A stretch of 64,000 nucleotides of DNA. Origin: G963678255 sp963678255. GTDB taxonomy: Bacteria; Cloacimonadota; Cloacimonadia; Cloacimonadales; WRIO01. The stretch spans positions 310,001 through 374,000 of the forward strand of contig CAXXTW010000002.1 of the NCBI GenBank assembly GCA_963678255.2. Reading direction: 5' to 3'. The translations under genes were made by a program, and so were the position numbers. The notes beneath the pieces are model-generated. The model ran no database searches and was not told the origin of the DNA. It saw only the letters and a program-made list of their open reading frames with translations. Shown here piece after piece: positions 34,088 to 42,704 of this stretch; the stretch's first letter is position 1; every line of letters starts with the position of its first letter.

Positions 34088-34798
34088 ATGAAAATATATT
34101 GTATTATTATTGTTTGTTTTGTTTTACTTTTTTTAGTATCCTGTTCTGTTGAATATTCTAATAAAAATCTGATTGTTGTTCCTGTTAAGGCAGTAAAATT
34201 GATTGTTGATGATTTTACAAAAGGATCTTTCAAATGTGAATATTTGTTTGAAAATGAAAATCAACTATACTCTGAAACTCTTACAAAAAAACAAATAAAG
34301 TTGATTAAAAATGCAAAAATCGTTTTCTTATTTAATATGCCAAAAAATAAACAAACTCAAACTCAATTACTACCTTACAATAACAAAATAAAGATTTTAA
34401 CAGATTATATTAATCAGATTACCATTATTCCGAATGACTATTATTACTGGTTAGATTTTGAACATTATACTGATTTTGCCAGAGGAATTGCTATGGATTT
34501 AATCAAGATTAACCCTAATTATCAAAACACATATGAAAAAATAATTTCTAATATAGTAGATAATTATGATGTTTTAAAAAATAATATTAAAGCTGAAAAA
34601 GGTGAAAACGTTTTTTCTTTTTCTCAAAAGGATGCATATTTTATGAATTATCTTAATAATTATATTCAAAACGGTATGGCCGTAAAATCTGAGAAAAGCT
34701 CTATTTCTCTTGATCCATGGTGTCATGAAAAATACAATTCTATGTTAGATTATATGGACAAACAATTAGCTCATCTAAAGAGAGGAAATAATGGATAG
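34088..34798 (+). CDS. Lipoprotein resembling a shortened ZnuA-type metal-binding protein
   Basis: 236 residues from the ATG at 34088 (AGGAG at proper distance; an upstream in-frame start is less likely). Lipoprotein signal with lipobox LVSCS. The body follows the ZnuA/TroA pattern: 'KKQIKLIKNAKIVFLFN' (like 'L..AD.VF..G'), 'YYYWLDFEHYTDFARGIAMDL' (like 'HVWLDPE.A..MA..IA'), 'INPNYQNTYEKIISNI', and a C-terminal 'YNSMLDYMDKQLAHL'. However the metal-binding histidines are missing, including the one before 'WLD' (Tyr here), and no ABC transporter genes follow. It overlaps the FapA gene by 8 bases. A diverged solute-binding fold is my inference. Confidence 0.6.
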   Translation: MKIYCIIIVCFVLLFLVSCSVEYSNKNLIVVPVKAVKLIVDDFTKGSFKCEYLFENENQLYSETLTKKQIKLIKNAKIVFLFNMPKNKQTQTQLLPYNNKIKILTDYINQITIIPNDYYYWLDFEHYTDFARGIAMDLIKINPNYQNTYEKIISNIVDNYDVLKNNIKAEKGENVFSFSQKDAYFMNYLNNYIQNGMAVKSEKSSISLDPWCHEKYNSMLDYMDKQLAHLKRGNNG

Positions 34799-36791
34799 TA
34801 ACATAAAAGGAAAAATTGAAATAAAAATTAATGGGCAAGCTTCTTCTGTATCTATCATTAAACTATTCCCTTTTAAAGAAGATGAAACTCAAACAACCCT
34901 TTCAGATATTGAAACAGTTTTAAATCAGAACAAGATTAGTTTTGGGATAAATAAAGAGGTTATAAACTGGTATTTAAACAAAGCAGTTCAGGGAAATATA
35001 GTCATATCTGATATTATTATAGCCACAAGTAAGCAATCTCGTAAAATAAACTCTTCTTATCCTTATTTCTTAAATTCAGTTTATCCATATGACAATCAGG
35101 TTATCTGGCAGTTTTTTGAACGTTTTTTTAGAGACTTTTCACTAGATCATCTTCTTTTTCATTTACCAGCTATCTATGTTAAAAAAGACGAGATAATTGC
35201 TCAAGTAAAAATCAATACAGAAACAACCAATGGAATTAATGTTTATGGTGAAGAAGTACCAGCAGGTCGTTCCTCAACTATAGAATTTTATGCTGGAGAG
35301 AACGTTCATTTTGATGAAAATAAAAAAGCTTTTATTGCAGGATGTCCAGGTTATGTCTATGTAAAAGATAATGCAATCATTGTTCAACCACCTTTTATGA
35401 TCTCTTCTGATAAGATGAAATTACATTTTCTTAATTTAAAAAAGAACATTTCTGATTGTCCATCTATTGAAGATCTTAAACAATACTTTCAAAAGACTCA
35501 GATTAATTTGAAGTATGTTAAGATTTCAGATTTATCTAAAATCCCTGCTGAATCTTCTGCCGTTATAGCATCTGGACATTATCCCGGAGAAAGTGTTGAT
35601 GCTTATAATATTATTCATTTTGAGGATGATTCTCAGAATAAAATGGTAGATTCTAATGATATGATTGATTACAGAGAAATAAAATCTTTTCCTTCTGTAA
35701 ATGAAAATCAACTACTTGCTACAAAGAAATTAGCTATTAAAGGGGGAACTGGTGAAGATTTATTTGGTAATCAAATCGCTTCAAAAACTCCTAAAGACGT
35801 TTTATTAAAAAATGGTATTAATACTTTTAAAGAAGAAACTCATACTGAATTAAAAATATTTGCAAAATCTGATGGCATTGTTGAAAACAAAAATGGCGTC
35901 ATTTCTGTTTTTCCTCAGCTCAATATTACTTCTGATATTGATTATAGTTCAGGTAATATCCATTCAAAAGTAAATGTGAATATTAGCGGTACAGTTAGAA
36001 CTGGTTTTAAAGTCGAATCGGAAAAGAATGTGTTTATTAATGGTTCAATTGAAGATAATTGCACTATTATTGCTGGTGGAGATATTTATATTCAGGGTGG
36101 TTCAAGTGGTATGAATACTGTTATTTCAGCAGGAGGTAATCTCACAATTAAGTTTATTGAAGGAAATAAAGTGAGTGTTAAAGGGAATATTACTGTCCAA
36201 AGGTTTATTCTTTCTGCAAAGATTGAATGTGGAGATCAACTCACTGTCATGGGTGCAGGGATTAACCTTAATGAGAAAGGTGCTATTATTGATTCTGAAA
36301 TAAAAATTAGAAAAACCCTTTATGTACCTACTATTGGTAATGATAGTGGCATAAAATCAACAATTTCTTTTGCTTTTGATAATCTTTTAAATAACAAAAT
36401 TGAAAACTTACATAAGTCAGTTGAAAAATTAAACGAACAAATTCAGACAATTAATGATCAATTTGAAGTGGATATAACATCTCCAAACATTCATACAATC
36501 ATTAAAGGTTTTGCAAAATCAGTTAAAGATGACATAATTAATGCAATCCAGGAAAAAAATAAAATTGAAAGTAAATTAAAAATGATGCAGTCTATGTTTG
36601 AAAAAGAATTAGAAATTAAAAAAGGTATTATTGAATCTTCTTCTTTACATATTACAAAGAAAATATTCCCACCTTTAATCGTAGAATGTGATGGTAATAT
36701 AAAAACATTTGATTCTCTTCAAGGACCTTCAAAAATTTATTATGACACTCAGTCGCGTTCTATTGAAAGATCAATATTTGGTGCGGTATAA
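34791..36791 (+). CDS. FapA family protein (DUF342)
   Basis: 666 residues. DUF342/FapA proteins have a central right-handed beta-helix and a coiled coil. Seen here: 'GEEVPAG' and 'GEDLFGNQI' (the repeated G-x-x-V/L-x-G motif), then beta-helix-like stretches 'KVNVNISGTVRTGFKVESEK' and 'NVFINGSIEDNCTIIAGGDI', and a C-terminal coiled coil (about 530-620, 'NLHKSVEKLNEQIQTIN'). No membrane segments. In other bacteria such proteins act in polymerising scaffolds or kinase modulation; the role here is unknown. Translationally coupled to the lipoprotein gene. A hairpin terminator follows directly. Confidence 0.85.
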   Translation: MDSNIKGKIEIKINGQASSVSIIKLFPFKEDETQTTLSDIETVLNQNKISFGINKEVINWYLNKAVQGNIVISDIIIATSKQSRKINSSYPYFLNSVYPYDNQVIWQFFERFFRDFSLDHLLFHLPAIYVKKDEIIAQVKINTETTNGINVYGEEVPAGRSSTIEFYAGENVHFDENKKAFIAGCPGYVYVKDNAIIVQPPFMISSDKMKLHFLNLKKNISDCPSIEDLKQYFQKTQINLKYVKISDLSKIPAESSAVIASGHYPGESVDAYNIIHFEDDSQNKMVDSNDMIDYREIKSFPSVNENQLLATKKLAIKGGTGEDLFGNQIASKTPKDVLLKNGINTFKEETHTELKIFAKSDGIVENKNGVISVFPQLNITSDIDYSSGNIHSKVNVNISGTVRTGFKVESEKNVFINGSIEDNCTIIAGGDIYIQGGSSGMNTVISAGGNLTIKFIEGNKVSVKGNITVQRFILSAKIECGDQLTVMGAGINLNEKGAIIDSEIKIRKTLYVPTIGNDSGIKSTISFAFDNLLNNKIENLHKSVEKLNEQIQTINDQFEVDITSPNIHTIIKGFAKSVKDDIINAIQEKNKIESKLKMMQSMFEKELEIKKGIIESSSLHITKKIFPPLIVECDGNIKTFDSLQGPSKIYYDTQSRSIERSIFGAV

Positions 36792-36812
36792 AAAGCGGTG
36801 AAAACCGCTTTT
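36791..36812. terminator. Bidirectional rho-independent terminator
   Basis: AAAAGCGGT-GAAA-ACCGCTTTT: a nine-base-pair stem with a GAAA loop, A-run on one side and T-run on the other, placed exactly between the convergent FapA gene and nitroreductase gene, overlapping the stop of the latter. Confidence 0.85.
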
Positions 36813-37374
36813 AAATTTTATTTAGATAACAAAATTCCTCAAATCGTTTTCTTTCTGGTCTGTGTGTCTCTAATTCTTTCATTTCTTCATTTAAAGATGC
36901 TAATATTTCATCGGATTGTTTTCCACACATTAACAGTGTTATTAAGATATTTTCTTCTGGGATTCCTAACACAGATTTTGCTATTTTCGCATCAAATCCA
37001 GCTATAGGGTGTACAGATAATCCCATTTCTACTGCTTTTAAAATGATAAAACCTGTACTCATTCCTGTATCAAATAAATAATACTCACGATCTTTTACCA
37101 CACAATCGTCAGATATCTTTGAATAGACTGCAATTATCAACGAAGCATTATATCCCCACTCATTTCCTGGTGCAAGGCTTTCATATAGACCTTTTAATTG
37201 TTCTTCAGCAGTTACAAAAACATAATGCCATGGTTGTTTGTTATAACAAGATGGAGCTAGAGACGCTGTTTTAGCAAGTGTTTGTATTTGAAATTCATCT
37301 ACTACTGTTTTTTCTAAAGACCTGATTGATCTTCTTTTTTCAATTATTTTATCTAGTGTCATTTTGTACTCCAA
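36811..37374 (-). CDS. Nitroreductase family protein
   Basis: 187 residues with 'IIEKRRSIRSLEKT', 'ASLAPSCYNKQPWHYVFV' and 'AVEMGLSVHPIAGFD', the FMN-binding pattern of the family. 'LAPSCYNKQPW' with the bulky Tyr and 'GFDAKIAKSVLGIPE' resemble the short nitroreductases of anaerobes. It starts directly next to the peptidylprolyl isomerase stop and is likely the last gene of the mutL-miaA-ppi-nitroreductase transcript. Substrate unknown. Confidence 0.88.
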   Translation of the reverse strand: MEYKMTLDKIIEKRRSIRSLEKTVVDEFQIQTLAKTASLAPSCYNKQPWHYVFVTAEEQLKGLYESLAPGNEWGYNASLIIAVYSKISDDCVVKDREYYLFDTGMSTGFIILKAVEMGLSVHPIAGFDAKIAKSVLGIPEENILITLLMCGKQSDEILASLNEEMKELETHRPERKRFEEFCYLNKI

Positions 37375-38229
37375 TTAAAAAATATTTTCCTCAAACACTT
37401 TGATCTCAGAGCTTTCTCTTAATTGCCTCAAAAGTCTGAGAACTTTTAATTCTACTTCTATTTCTATAATCTTGTTCTTCAATGAAGATTTTACTTCTTC
37501 AAAACAAGGGGCTTTTCGTACTTTTTTATCGGTTACCAATACTAAATGATAACCATATTTTGTCTTTATGGGTTGACTGATTTCATAAACGTCTAGGTTA
37601 AAAACGATCTCATCTAACTCGGGTAACAACTGCCCTTTGGTAAAATAACCCAAATCTCCTGATTGACAACAGGTCGGACATTCAGAACAGGTATGGACTG
37701 CTTTAAAAAAATCTTCTACTGTCTTTATACATTCTTTCATATGATTGATTTTTTTTAATGAATCTTCTGTGTTTCCTTCTATTAATATATGAGAAACTCT
37801 AATTGTCTGTTTTTCTACAAAACAATCTTTATTTTCTACATAGACTTCATGTAGTTTATCTTCTGTAACTACAAAATCTTTAATTATAGTTTCTTTGATA
37901 AATTTTTTTATAATCATTTGATTTTTTACTCTACTCATTAAAGTATTTTGCTCGATATTATGATTGATTAAAAATTCTGAAAAATCATATTCCTGATTTA
38001 ATTCTAACAATACATTTAAAAAACTCTCTTCTACTTCTATATTTTCTACATTAAAATTATTACTGATAGCATGTTGAAGGATTAACTGATCGTCAATCAA
38101 TTGTATAATGATATCTTGTTTGAATTGTTCATCAATCTTTTCAAAATCAATTTGGTGACTTCTTATGGATAGCTCCAATAAATAGTCAGATTCTGTTATA
38201 TCTATCCCATTAATAAGTGCTAGTATCAT
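37375..38229 (-). CDS. PpiC-type peptidylprolyl isomerase with a cysteine cluster, no signal peptide
   Basis: 284 residues from the ATG at 38229 (GGGGA seven bases upstream); a TTG at 38268 overlapping miaA is possible but lacks support. An N-terminal SurA-like chaperone helix region (1-130) is followed by a parvulin domain ('IRVSHILIEG', 'GDLGYFTKGQLLPELDEIVFNL', 'IKTKYGYHLVLV'). Between helices of the parvulin domain sits CSECPTCC (Cys181, 184, 187, 188), where relatives have 'CPSG..GG'; this looks like a metal or disulfide site. Unlike SurA there is no signal peptide, so it should be cytoplasmic. Fourth position of a mutL-miaA transcript. Confidence 0.85.
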   Translation of the reverse strand: MILALINGIDITESDYLLELSIRSHQIDFEKIDEQFKQDIIIQLIDDQLILQHAISNNFNVENIEVEESFLNVLLELNQEYDFSEFLINHNIEQNTLMSRVKNQMIIKKFIKETIIKDFVVTEDKLHEVYVENKDCFVEKQTIRVSHILIEGNTEDSLKKINHMKECIKTVEDFFKAVHTCSECPTCCQSGDLGYFTKGQLLPELDEIVFNLDVYEISQPIKTKYGYHLVLVTDKKVRKAPCFEEVKSSLKNKIIEIEVELKVLRLLRQLRESSEIKVFEENIF

Positions 38230-38264
38230 AAAATCCCCATAAATTAGCTTCTTTGTGTATCTCC

Positions 38265-39203
38265 TCAAAAATATTCATAACGCATAACCTCTTCTAGCCA
38301 TATTTTTAATAAACTCTTTACTTCAGATATATTAATCAAGCTTTGATTTAATGCAACATTAAAATTACAATTTCTATACCAGGTTATCTGTCTCTTGGCG
38401 TAATTTCGTGAATGTTGCTTTGCTAATCCCATACAATTTTCATATGTCTCCTGATTTTCTAAAAAGGGAATAAACTCTTTGTAACCCACTGTGTTTAATC
38501 CAAAGGATTCTTTTGTATATCCCATATTAAATAAACTTTTGATCTCTTCCAACAATCCTTGATTTACCATGATATCTAAACGTGAATTTATTCGCTCATA
38601 TAAAACTGAACGATCACATTCAATTATTAAATCAAATGATTGAAATTGATTTTCTTTGTGTTGCATCTCCCAGTGTTCTGACATTCTTTGCCCTGTGGCT
38701 TCCCATACTTCCAATGCCCTTAGTATTCGTTGTTTATCCTGTGGTTTAATTCTTTCTGCTGATCTCGGATCAATATTTTGAAGACGATGGTATAAACTCT
38801 CTAAATCTTTTTCCAGTAATTCTGTATTTAATTTAATTCTAATGGATTCAGGGATATCTGGGATAGAAAAAATCCCTTCTTTTAAACTCTTTATGTATAA
38901 ACCTGTTCCCCCACAAAGAATTGGAATTTTCCCCTGTTTATGAATATCTTCTATAACAAGATGCGCTTCTTTTATAAAAAGACCAGCATTATAACGTTCA
39001 TTTGGATTTATTATATCAATTAAATGATGTTTAATCAGATTTTGTTCTTCTTTTGAAGGTTTAGCCGTTCCAATATCCATATATCGATAGACTTGTCTTG
39101 AATCTACTGATATTATTTCAGTGTTTAACCATTCTGCAAGCTCTATAGCTAATCTGCTCTTCCCTGATGCTGTTGCTCCTTGTATGGTAATAATTGGTAT
39201 CAT
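38265..39203 (-). CDS. miaA: tRNA dimethylallyltransferase
   Basis: 312 residues. MiaA prenylates A37 in tRNAs reading UNN codons. Walker A 'GATASGKSRLAIELAE', 'ISVDSRQVYRYMDIGTAKP', 'HHLIDIINPNE' and 'PILCGGTGLYIKSL' are all present, as is the tRNA-binding 'QTRNYAKRQITWYR'-like 'SRNYAKRQITWYR'. It overlaps mutL by 4 bases and the pairing mutL-miaA is conserved in many bacteria. Confidence 0.96.
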   Translation of the reverse strand: MIPIITIQGATASGKSRLAIELAEWLNTEIISVDSRQVYRYMDIGTAKPSKEEQNLIKHHLIDIINPNERYNAGLFIKEAHLVIEDIHKQGKIPILCGGTGLYIKSLKEGIFSIPDIPESIRIKLNTELLEKDLESLYHRLQNIDPRSAERIKPQDKQRILRALEVWEATGQRMSEHWEMQHKENQFQSFDLIIECDRSVLYERINSRLDIMVNQGLLEEIKSLFNMGYTKESFGLNTVGYKEFIPFLENQETYENCMGLAKQHSRNYAKRQITWYRNCNFNVALNQSLINISEVKSLLKIWLEEVMRYEYF

Positions 39204-41125
39204 ATTCTCTTGAATCTTTTCTCTAATTCATTAAAATCCATTTTTATTATTAAGGGTCTTCCATGAGGACAAAAATAAGGATTTTCACATTTAAATAGAT
39301 CTTGTAACAAAACGATCATCTCTCTTCTATTTAAACGTTTTCCTGATTTTATTGCTGCCTTACAAGCCATTGATTTAGCTATGGCATCTCTAAAGTCTTC
39401 TGTTTTAACATATTCATCTTGCAACTGTTTGATCATCTCAATCATGATTGTTCCACCATCCCAGTCTGATAACTCGGCTGGTATTTCATCTATTACTACT
39501 GAATTCCCACTAAATGTTTTTATATTAAATCCAATTTTTTCAAATAAGTGAATGTTCTCATCTATCATTTGCATTATCTCTGATGAAATATAATTGGGAA
39601 TATCGATAACTAATGGAAATAATAGTTTTTGTTTGATTGATTTTTCATCATTCATCCGTTTTATCATTTTTTCATAAATGATTCTTTCGTGTGCAGCATG
39701 TTGGTCAATAATAAATATCCCATCTTCCACCTGCATAAATAAATAAAGATTACGAACCTGCCATATGGATGTCATATCATTCAATGTCTCAAATAATGGT
39801 TTATACAACTCATATTCAAATCGTTCATTTTTCTGAATTAACTGTTCAGGAATTGATTTTCTCTCAAATGGTGGCAAAACAGGACTTTCTTTCTTTTCTG
39901 TCGTAGGAAAGTCTCTTGTGCTTAGTTCAGTTTCTTTGGGAATAATGATACTTTCTTGTCTATTTTCAGGTAATTTCCTATCAATTGTTTTTGGATAACT
40001 GGTTAAAGATTGAAAAGCATCACTTTTGATTATTTTTTTTTCAATATTATCTAAAACTGGGAAAGAAGAGGTTTGACTTACTTTCAGACGAGCACTTTCA
40101 AATTTCTGATTCTCATAATCTGTTAGTAATTCACTTAAAACAGTTCGTACAAAACTAAAGACTGTTGAACTATCTCTAAATCGTATCTCCATTTTAGCTG
40201 GATGAACATTTACATCTATCATTTCTGGATCTATTTCTATAAAGAATATATAAAATGGAAGCTTCCCACTCTGAAATTGTCTGAATTTTCTCATAAATGG
40301 TTCAATTGATGTTTTTATTGCTGAAAAAATTATCTTATCATAAATATAACGACCATTTATAAAAAGATAATGAACATCATCAATCAGATTTTCAGTACAA
40401 TCAAATGTCTCTAAATAACCATAAAACCGTAACCCTGCCTGCTTTCGATCAAACTTTAGTAATTTCATACTGTCTAAACCACTTCCAAAAATGTCTAATA
40501 ATCGTTGGTAAGGTTCATTAACTGCAGGATAATTTAATTTATCTTTCTGATTATGAAATAGTTTAAATGATACTTGCGGGTATAAGACTGTTTGATAATG
40601 GAAATAATTTAAAATATGCTTAAATTCTACTTGTTCAGTTTTTAAAAACTTTCTTCGAGCTGGAATGGATGAAAATAAATTCTTAACAGTTATTGTTGTA
40701 CCTTTATTACCACTTGATTTTTGTATCATTTGAAGTTTACCCGAATTGTAGATAATTTCTGTAGCAATCTCATCATGTTCTTGTCTAGTGAGTAATGAAA
40801 AAAAACTTACAGAAGCTATACTTGGCAAGGCTTCTCCTCTAAATCCCAATGAATTGATATGAATGATGTCGTCAACAGATCGAATTTTACTTGTTGCATG
40901 CCTTTCAAATGCTAATTGCGCATCCTCTTCTGACATACCTGATCCATTATCTGTTACTTGTATTAAATCTCTTCCTCCATTTATTATATGAACGATGATA
41001 CTTGTTGAACCTGCATCTAATGAGTTCTCTACTAATTCTTTGACAACTGAAAAGGGTCGCTCAATAACTTCTCCCGCTGCAATTCGATTTGACACTTCTT
41101 CAGATAGTATCTTAATTTTACCCAT
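39200..41125 (-). CDS. mutL: DNA mismatch repair protein MutL (endonuclease type)
   Basis: 641 residues. N-terminal GHKL ATPase with 'ELVENSLDAGST', 'DNGSGM' and 'SLGFRGEALPSI'; linker rich in Ser, Pro and charged residues (about 330-430); C-terminal domain with the endonuclease motif DQHAAHERIIYE (DQHA-x2-E-x4-E), plus 'ACKAAIKSG' and 'CPHGRP'. This predicts a nicking MutL, as in bacteria without MutH. MutS is not in the window. The upstream ribosome binding site is AAGAGAAAT; the region before it has no gene. Confidence 0.96.
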   Translation of the reverse strand: MGKIKILSEEVSNRIAAGEVIERPFSVVKELVENSLDAGSTSIIVHIINGGRDLIQVTDNGSGMSEEDAQLAFERHATSKIRSVDDIIHINSLGFRGEALPSIASVSFFSLLTRQEHDEIATEIIYNSGKLQMIQKSSGNKGTTITVKNLFSSIPARRKFLKTEQVEFKHILNYFHYQTVLYPQVSFKLFHNQKDKLNYPAVNEPYQRLLDIFGSGLDSMKLLKFDRKQAGLRFYGYLETFDCTENLIDDVHYLFINGRYIYDKIIFSAIKTSIEPFMRKFRQFQSGKLPFYIFFIEIDPEMIDVNVHPAKMEIRFRDSSTVFSFVRTVLSELLTDYENQKFESARLKVSQTSSFPVLDNIEKKIIKSDAFQSLTSYPKTIDRKLPENRQESIIIPKETELSTRDFPTTEKKESPVLPPFERKSIPEQLIQKNERFEYELYKPLFETLNDMTSIWQVRNLYLFMQVEDGIFIIDQHAAHERIIYEKMIKRMNDEKSIKQKLLFPLVIDIPNYISSEIMQMIDENIHLFEKIGFNIKTFSGNSVVIDEIPAELSDWDGGTIMIEMIKQLQDEYVKTEDFRDAIAKSMACKAAIKSGKRLNRREMIVLLQDLFKCENPYFCPHGRPLIIKMDFNELEKRFKRI

Positions 41126-41513
41126 ATTTCTCTTCTTGGCTTTTTTTTATATAATATATTTTCCTTTTGCAAAATAACAACTATTTTTTTAATAAGTCTA
41201 AATCAAGTCCTATTATTTTGATACTTTCCAAAATGATTACTTGATTTACAGTAATATTACTTTACATGATACTTTTTCTTATAAGATCACACTAATACCA
41301 AGAAAGGGTACTAAAGAGGTGTTCCTTAGACATTAATTTTAAAAATTTAATGATTTTTTTTGTTAAGAATGATTCTTGAATATTTAAAAATTCTATTCTT
41401 ATTGATTTGTTAATAATTATCTCTTTTTTTTGAAAAATTTTAATTATGATATAATTCTTGACTTAAACTGTAGAAAATTTCATAAGTAATTCATTAAATC
41501 GCTTGGAGGAAAT
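41126..41513 (+). other. Intergenic region between mutL and deoC
   Basis: 388 AT-rich bases between divergent genes, so it must hold promoters for both. Towards deoC a TATAAT stands at 41450-41455 without a well-spaced -35 box, and GGAGGA at 41505-41510 is the deoC ribosome binding site. I see no structured RNA or repeat. Confidence 0.45.
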
Positions 41514-42320
41514 ATGCATGAATCAAAAAATCTAGCTATACAAATATTTGAAATAGAACAACCTACCCCTTGTAAATGTGGGGGAGATCATGAAATCTGC
41601 TTGAGATGTAAACCTTGTCGCCTTAATTCAGAAGATACAGTCATTATAAACCCTCAATCTATTAATATAGCTCATGTGATTGATCACACTGTTTTAAAAC
41701 CTGAGACTACCAGAAATGATATTAAAAAATTATGTAATGAAGCAGATGAATATCACTTCAAATCTGTTTGTGTAAATCCATTTTTCGTTAAATTGGCAAA
41801 ATTTAACACTATTCATACTTCTGTTTGCTCTGTCGTTGGTTTTCCTTTTGGTGCCAATACCCTTGAAACTAAAGCTTTTGAAACGAGAAAGGCTATTGAA
41901 CATGGAGCCACTGAAATTGATATGGTGATTAATCTTGGTCTTCTTAAGGCAAAAGATTATTTAGCAGTTATGGATGAAATCTATGAGCTCGCTCAAATTT
42001 GTAAAAAAAGCAACGCAATTTTAAAAGTTATCATTGAAACCTGTCTTCTAGATAAAACAGAAAAGATAACAGCATGTCTTTTAGCAAAAAAAGCAGGGGC
42101 TGACTTTGTAAAAACTTCCACTGGTTTCTCAAAATACGGTGCTACTATTGAGGATGTTAGAATTATGCGTCAAGTTGTTGGAACAAAATTAGGTGTTAAA
42201 GCTTCTGGAGGGATTAGAACTTATGAAGATGCTGTTAATATGATTAATGCTGGAGCTAATAGAATTGGTACCAGTAATGGTGTGAGTATCTATTCTGAAC
42301 AACATAATTCTGTAAAGTAG
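41514..42320 (+). CDS. deoC: Deoxyribose-phosphate aldolase with an N-terminal Cys-rich extension
   Basis: 268 residues. DeoC splits 2-deoxyribose 5-phosphate into acetaldehyde and glyceraldehyde 3-phosphate. The TIM-barrel part starts at about residue 50 ('AHVIDHTVLKPETT') and carries 'EIDMVINLG' (Asp), the Schiff-base lysine in 'DFVKTSTGF' and the second lysine in 'GVKASGGIR'. The first 45 residues are extra: PCKCGGDHEICLRCKPCRL has Cys20, 22, 29, 32 and 35, likely a zinc or Fe-S knob. The gene has its own terminator and a strong ribosome binding site. Confidence 0.95.
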   Translation: MHESKNLAIQIFEIEQPTPCKCGGDHEICLRCKPCRLNSEDTVIINPQSINIAHVIDHTVLKPETTRNDIKKLCNEADEYHFKSVCVNPFFVKLAKFNTIHTSVCSVVGFPFGANTLETKAFETRKAIEHGATEIDMVINLGLLKAKDYLAVMDEIYELAQICKKSNAILKVIIETCLLDKTEKITACLLAKKAGADFVKTSTGFSKYGATIEDVRIMRQVVGTKLGVKASGGIRTYEDAVNMINAGANRIGTSNGVSIYSEQHNSVK

Positions 42321-42355
42321 TCATTTCCTTAAATTTATACAATTATTTATTATTA

Positions 42356-42410
42356 GATTTTCTTTCTTATTTGGTTTAAACCAACATATTGAAAGAAAAT
42401 CTTTTTTTTT
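42356..42410 (+). terminator. Rho-independent terminator of deoC
   Basis: GATTTTCTTTC (42356-42366) pairs perfectly with GAAAGAAAATC (42391-42401), followed by a run of nine T. The loop is long (24 bases) and contains a small internal hairpin (TTGGTTTAAACCAA). Confidence 0.8.
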
Positions 42411-42464
42411 CTATTATTATTCTACTCGTTCTCTACTGAAAGGTTACTCGTTCCTTGGAGATAG

Positions 42465-42481
42465 TTAACCCATCTTTACCA
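42465..42481 (+). repeat. Left arm of a perfect 17 base inverted repeat flanking the insertion sequence
   Basis: TTAACCCATCTTTACCA here is the exact reverse complement of 44576-44592. It lies about 170 bases outside the left end of the insertion sequence as I place it. Confidence 0.85.
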
Positions 42482-42666
42482 CTCAAACAAAGATTTTAAA
42501 CTTTTTTTCATTAATCCTTCAAAACAAGTTAATTGATAGCAGTTAACTAATGCGTAAAACGCCTCACTAAGCAACGATCTCTGCCTTAGACGACTTTATG
42601 TTCAAAATAAAGAAAGAAATATAATAGAAAAAGTCAAATGTAGTGCCCCAAATACAAATATAATGC

Positions 42667-42693
42667 TTGACAAATAATCAGCAAAAATATAAT
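42667..42693 (+). promoter_or_regulatory. Promoter of the transposase gene
   Basis: TTGACA (42667-42672) and TATAAT (42688-42693), both perfect, spaced by 15 bases and only 11 bases before the ATG at 42705. The transcript would be nearly leaderless, which keeps transposase translation low. Confidence 0.65.
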
Positions 42694-42704
42694 TTGATTA
42701 CATT

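Larger units (their letters stand above)
42321..42651 (+). other. Intergenic region with deoC terminator and one arm of a long inverted repeat
   Basis: No gene. It contains the deoC terminator (42356-42410), the left arm of a perfect 17 base inverted repeat (42465-42481) whose partner lies beyond the insertion sequence, and a less AT-rich patch at about 42550-42595 (GCGT-AAA-ACGC hairpin, CTAAGCAACGATCTCTG) that I cannot identify. Confidence 0.5.
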
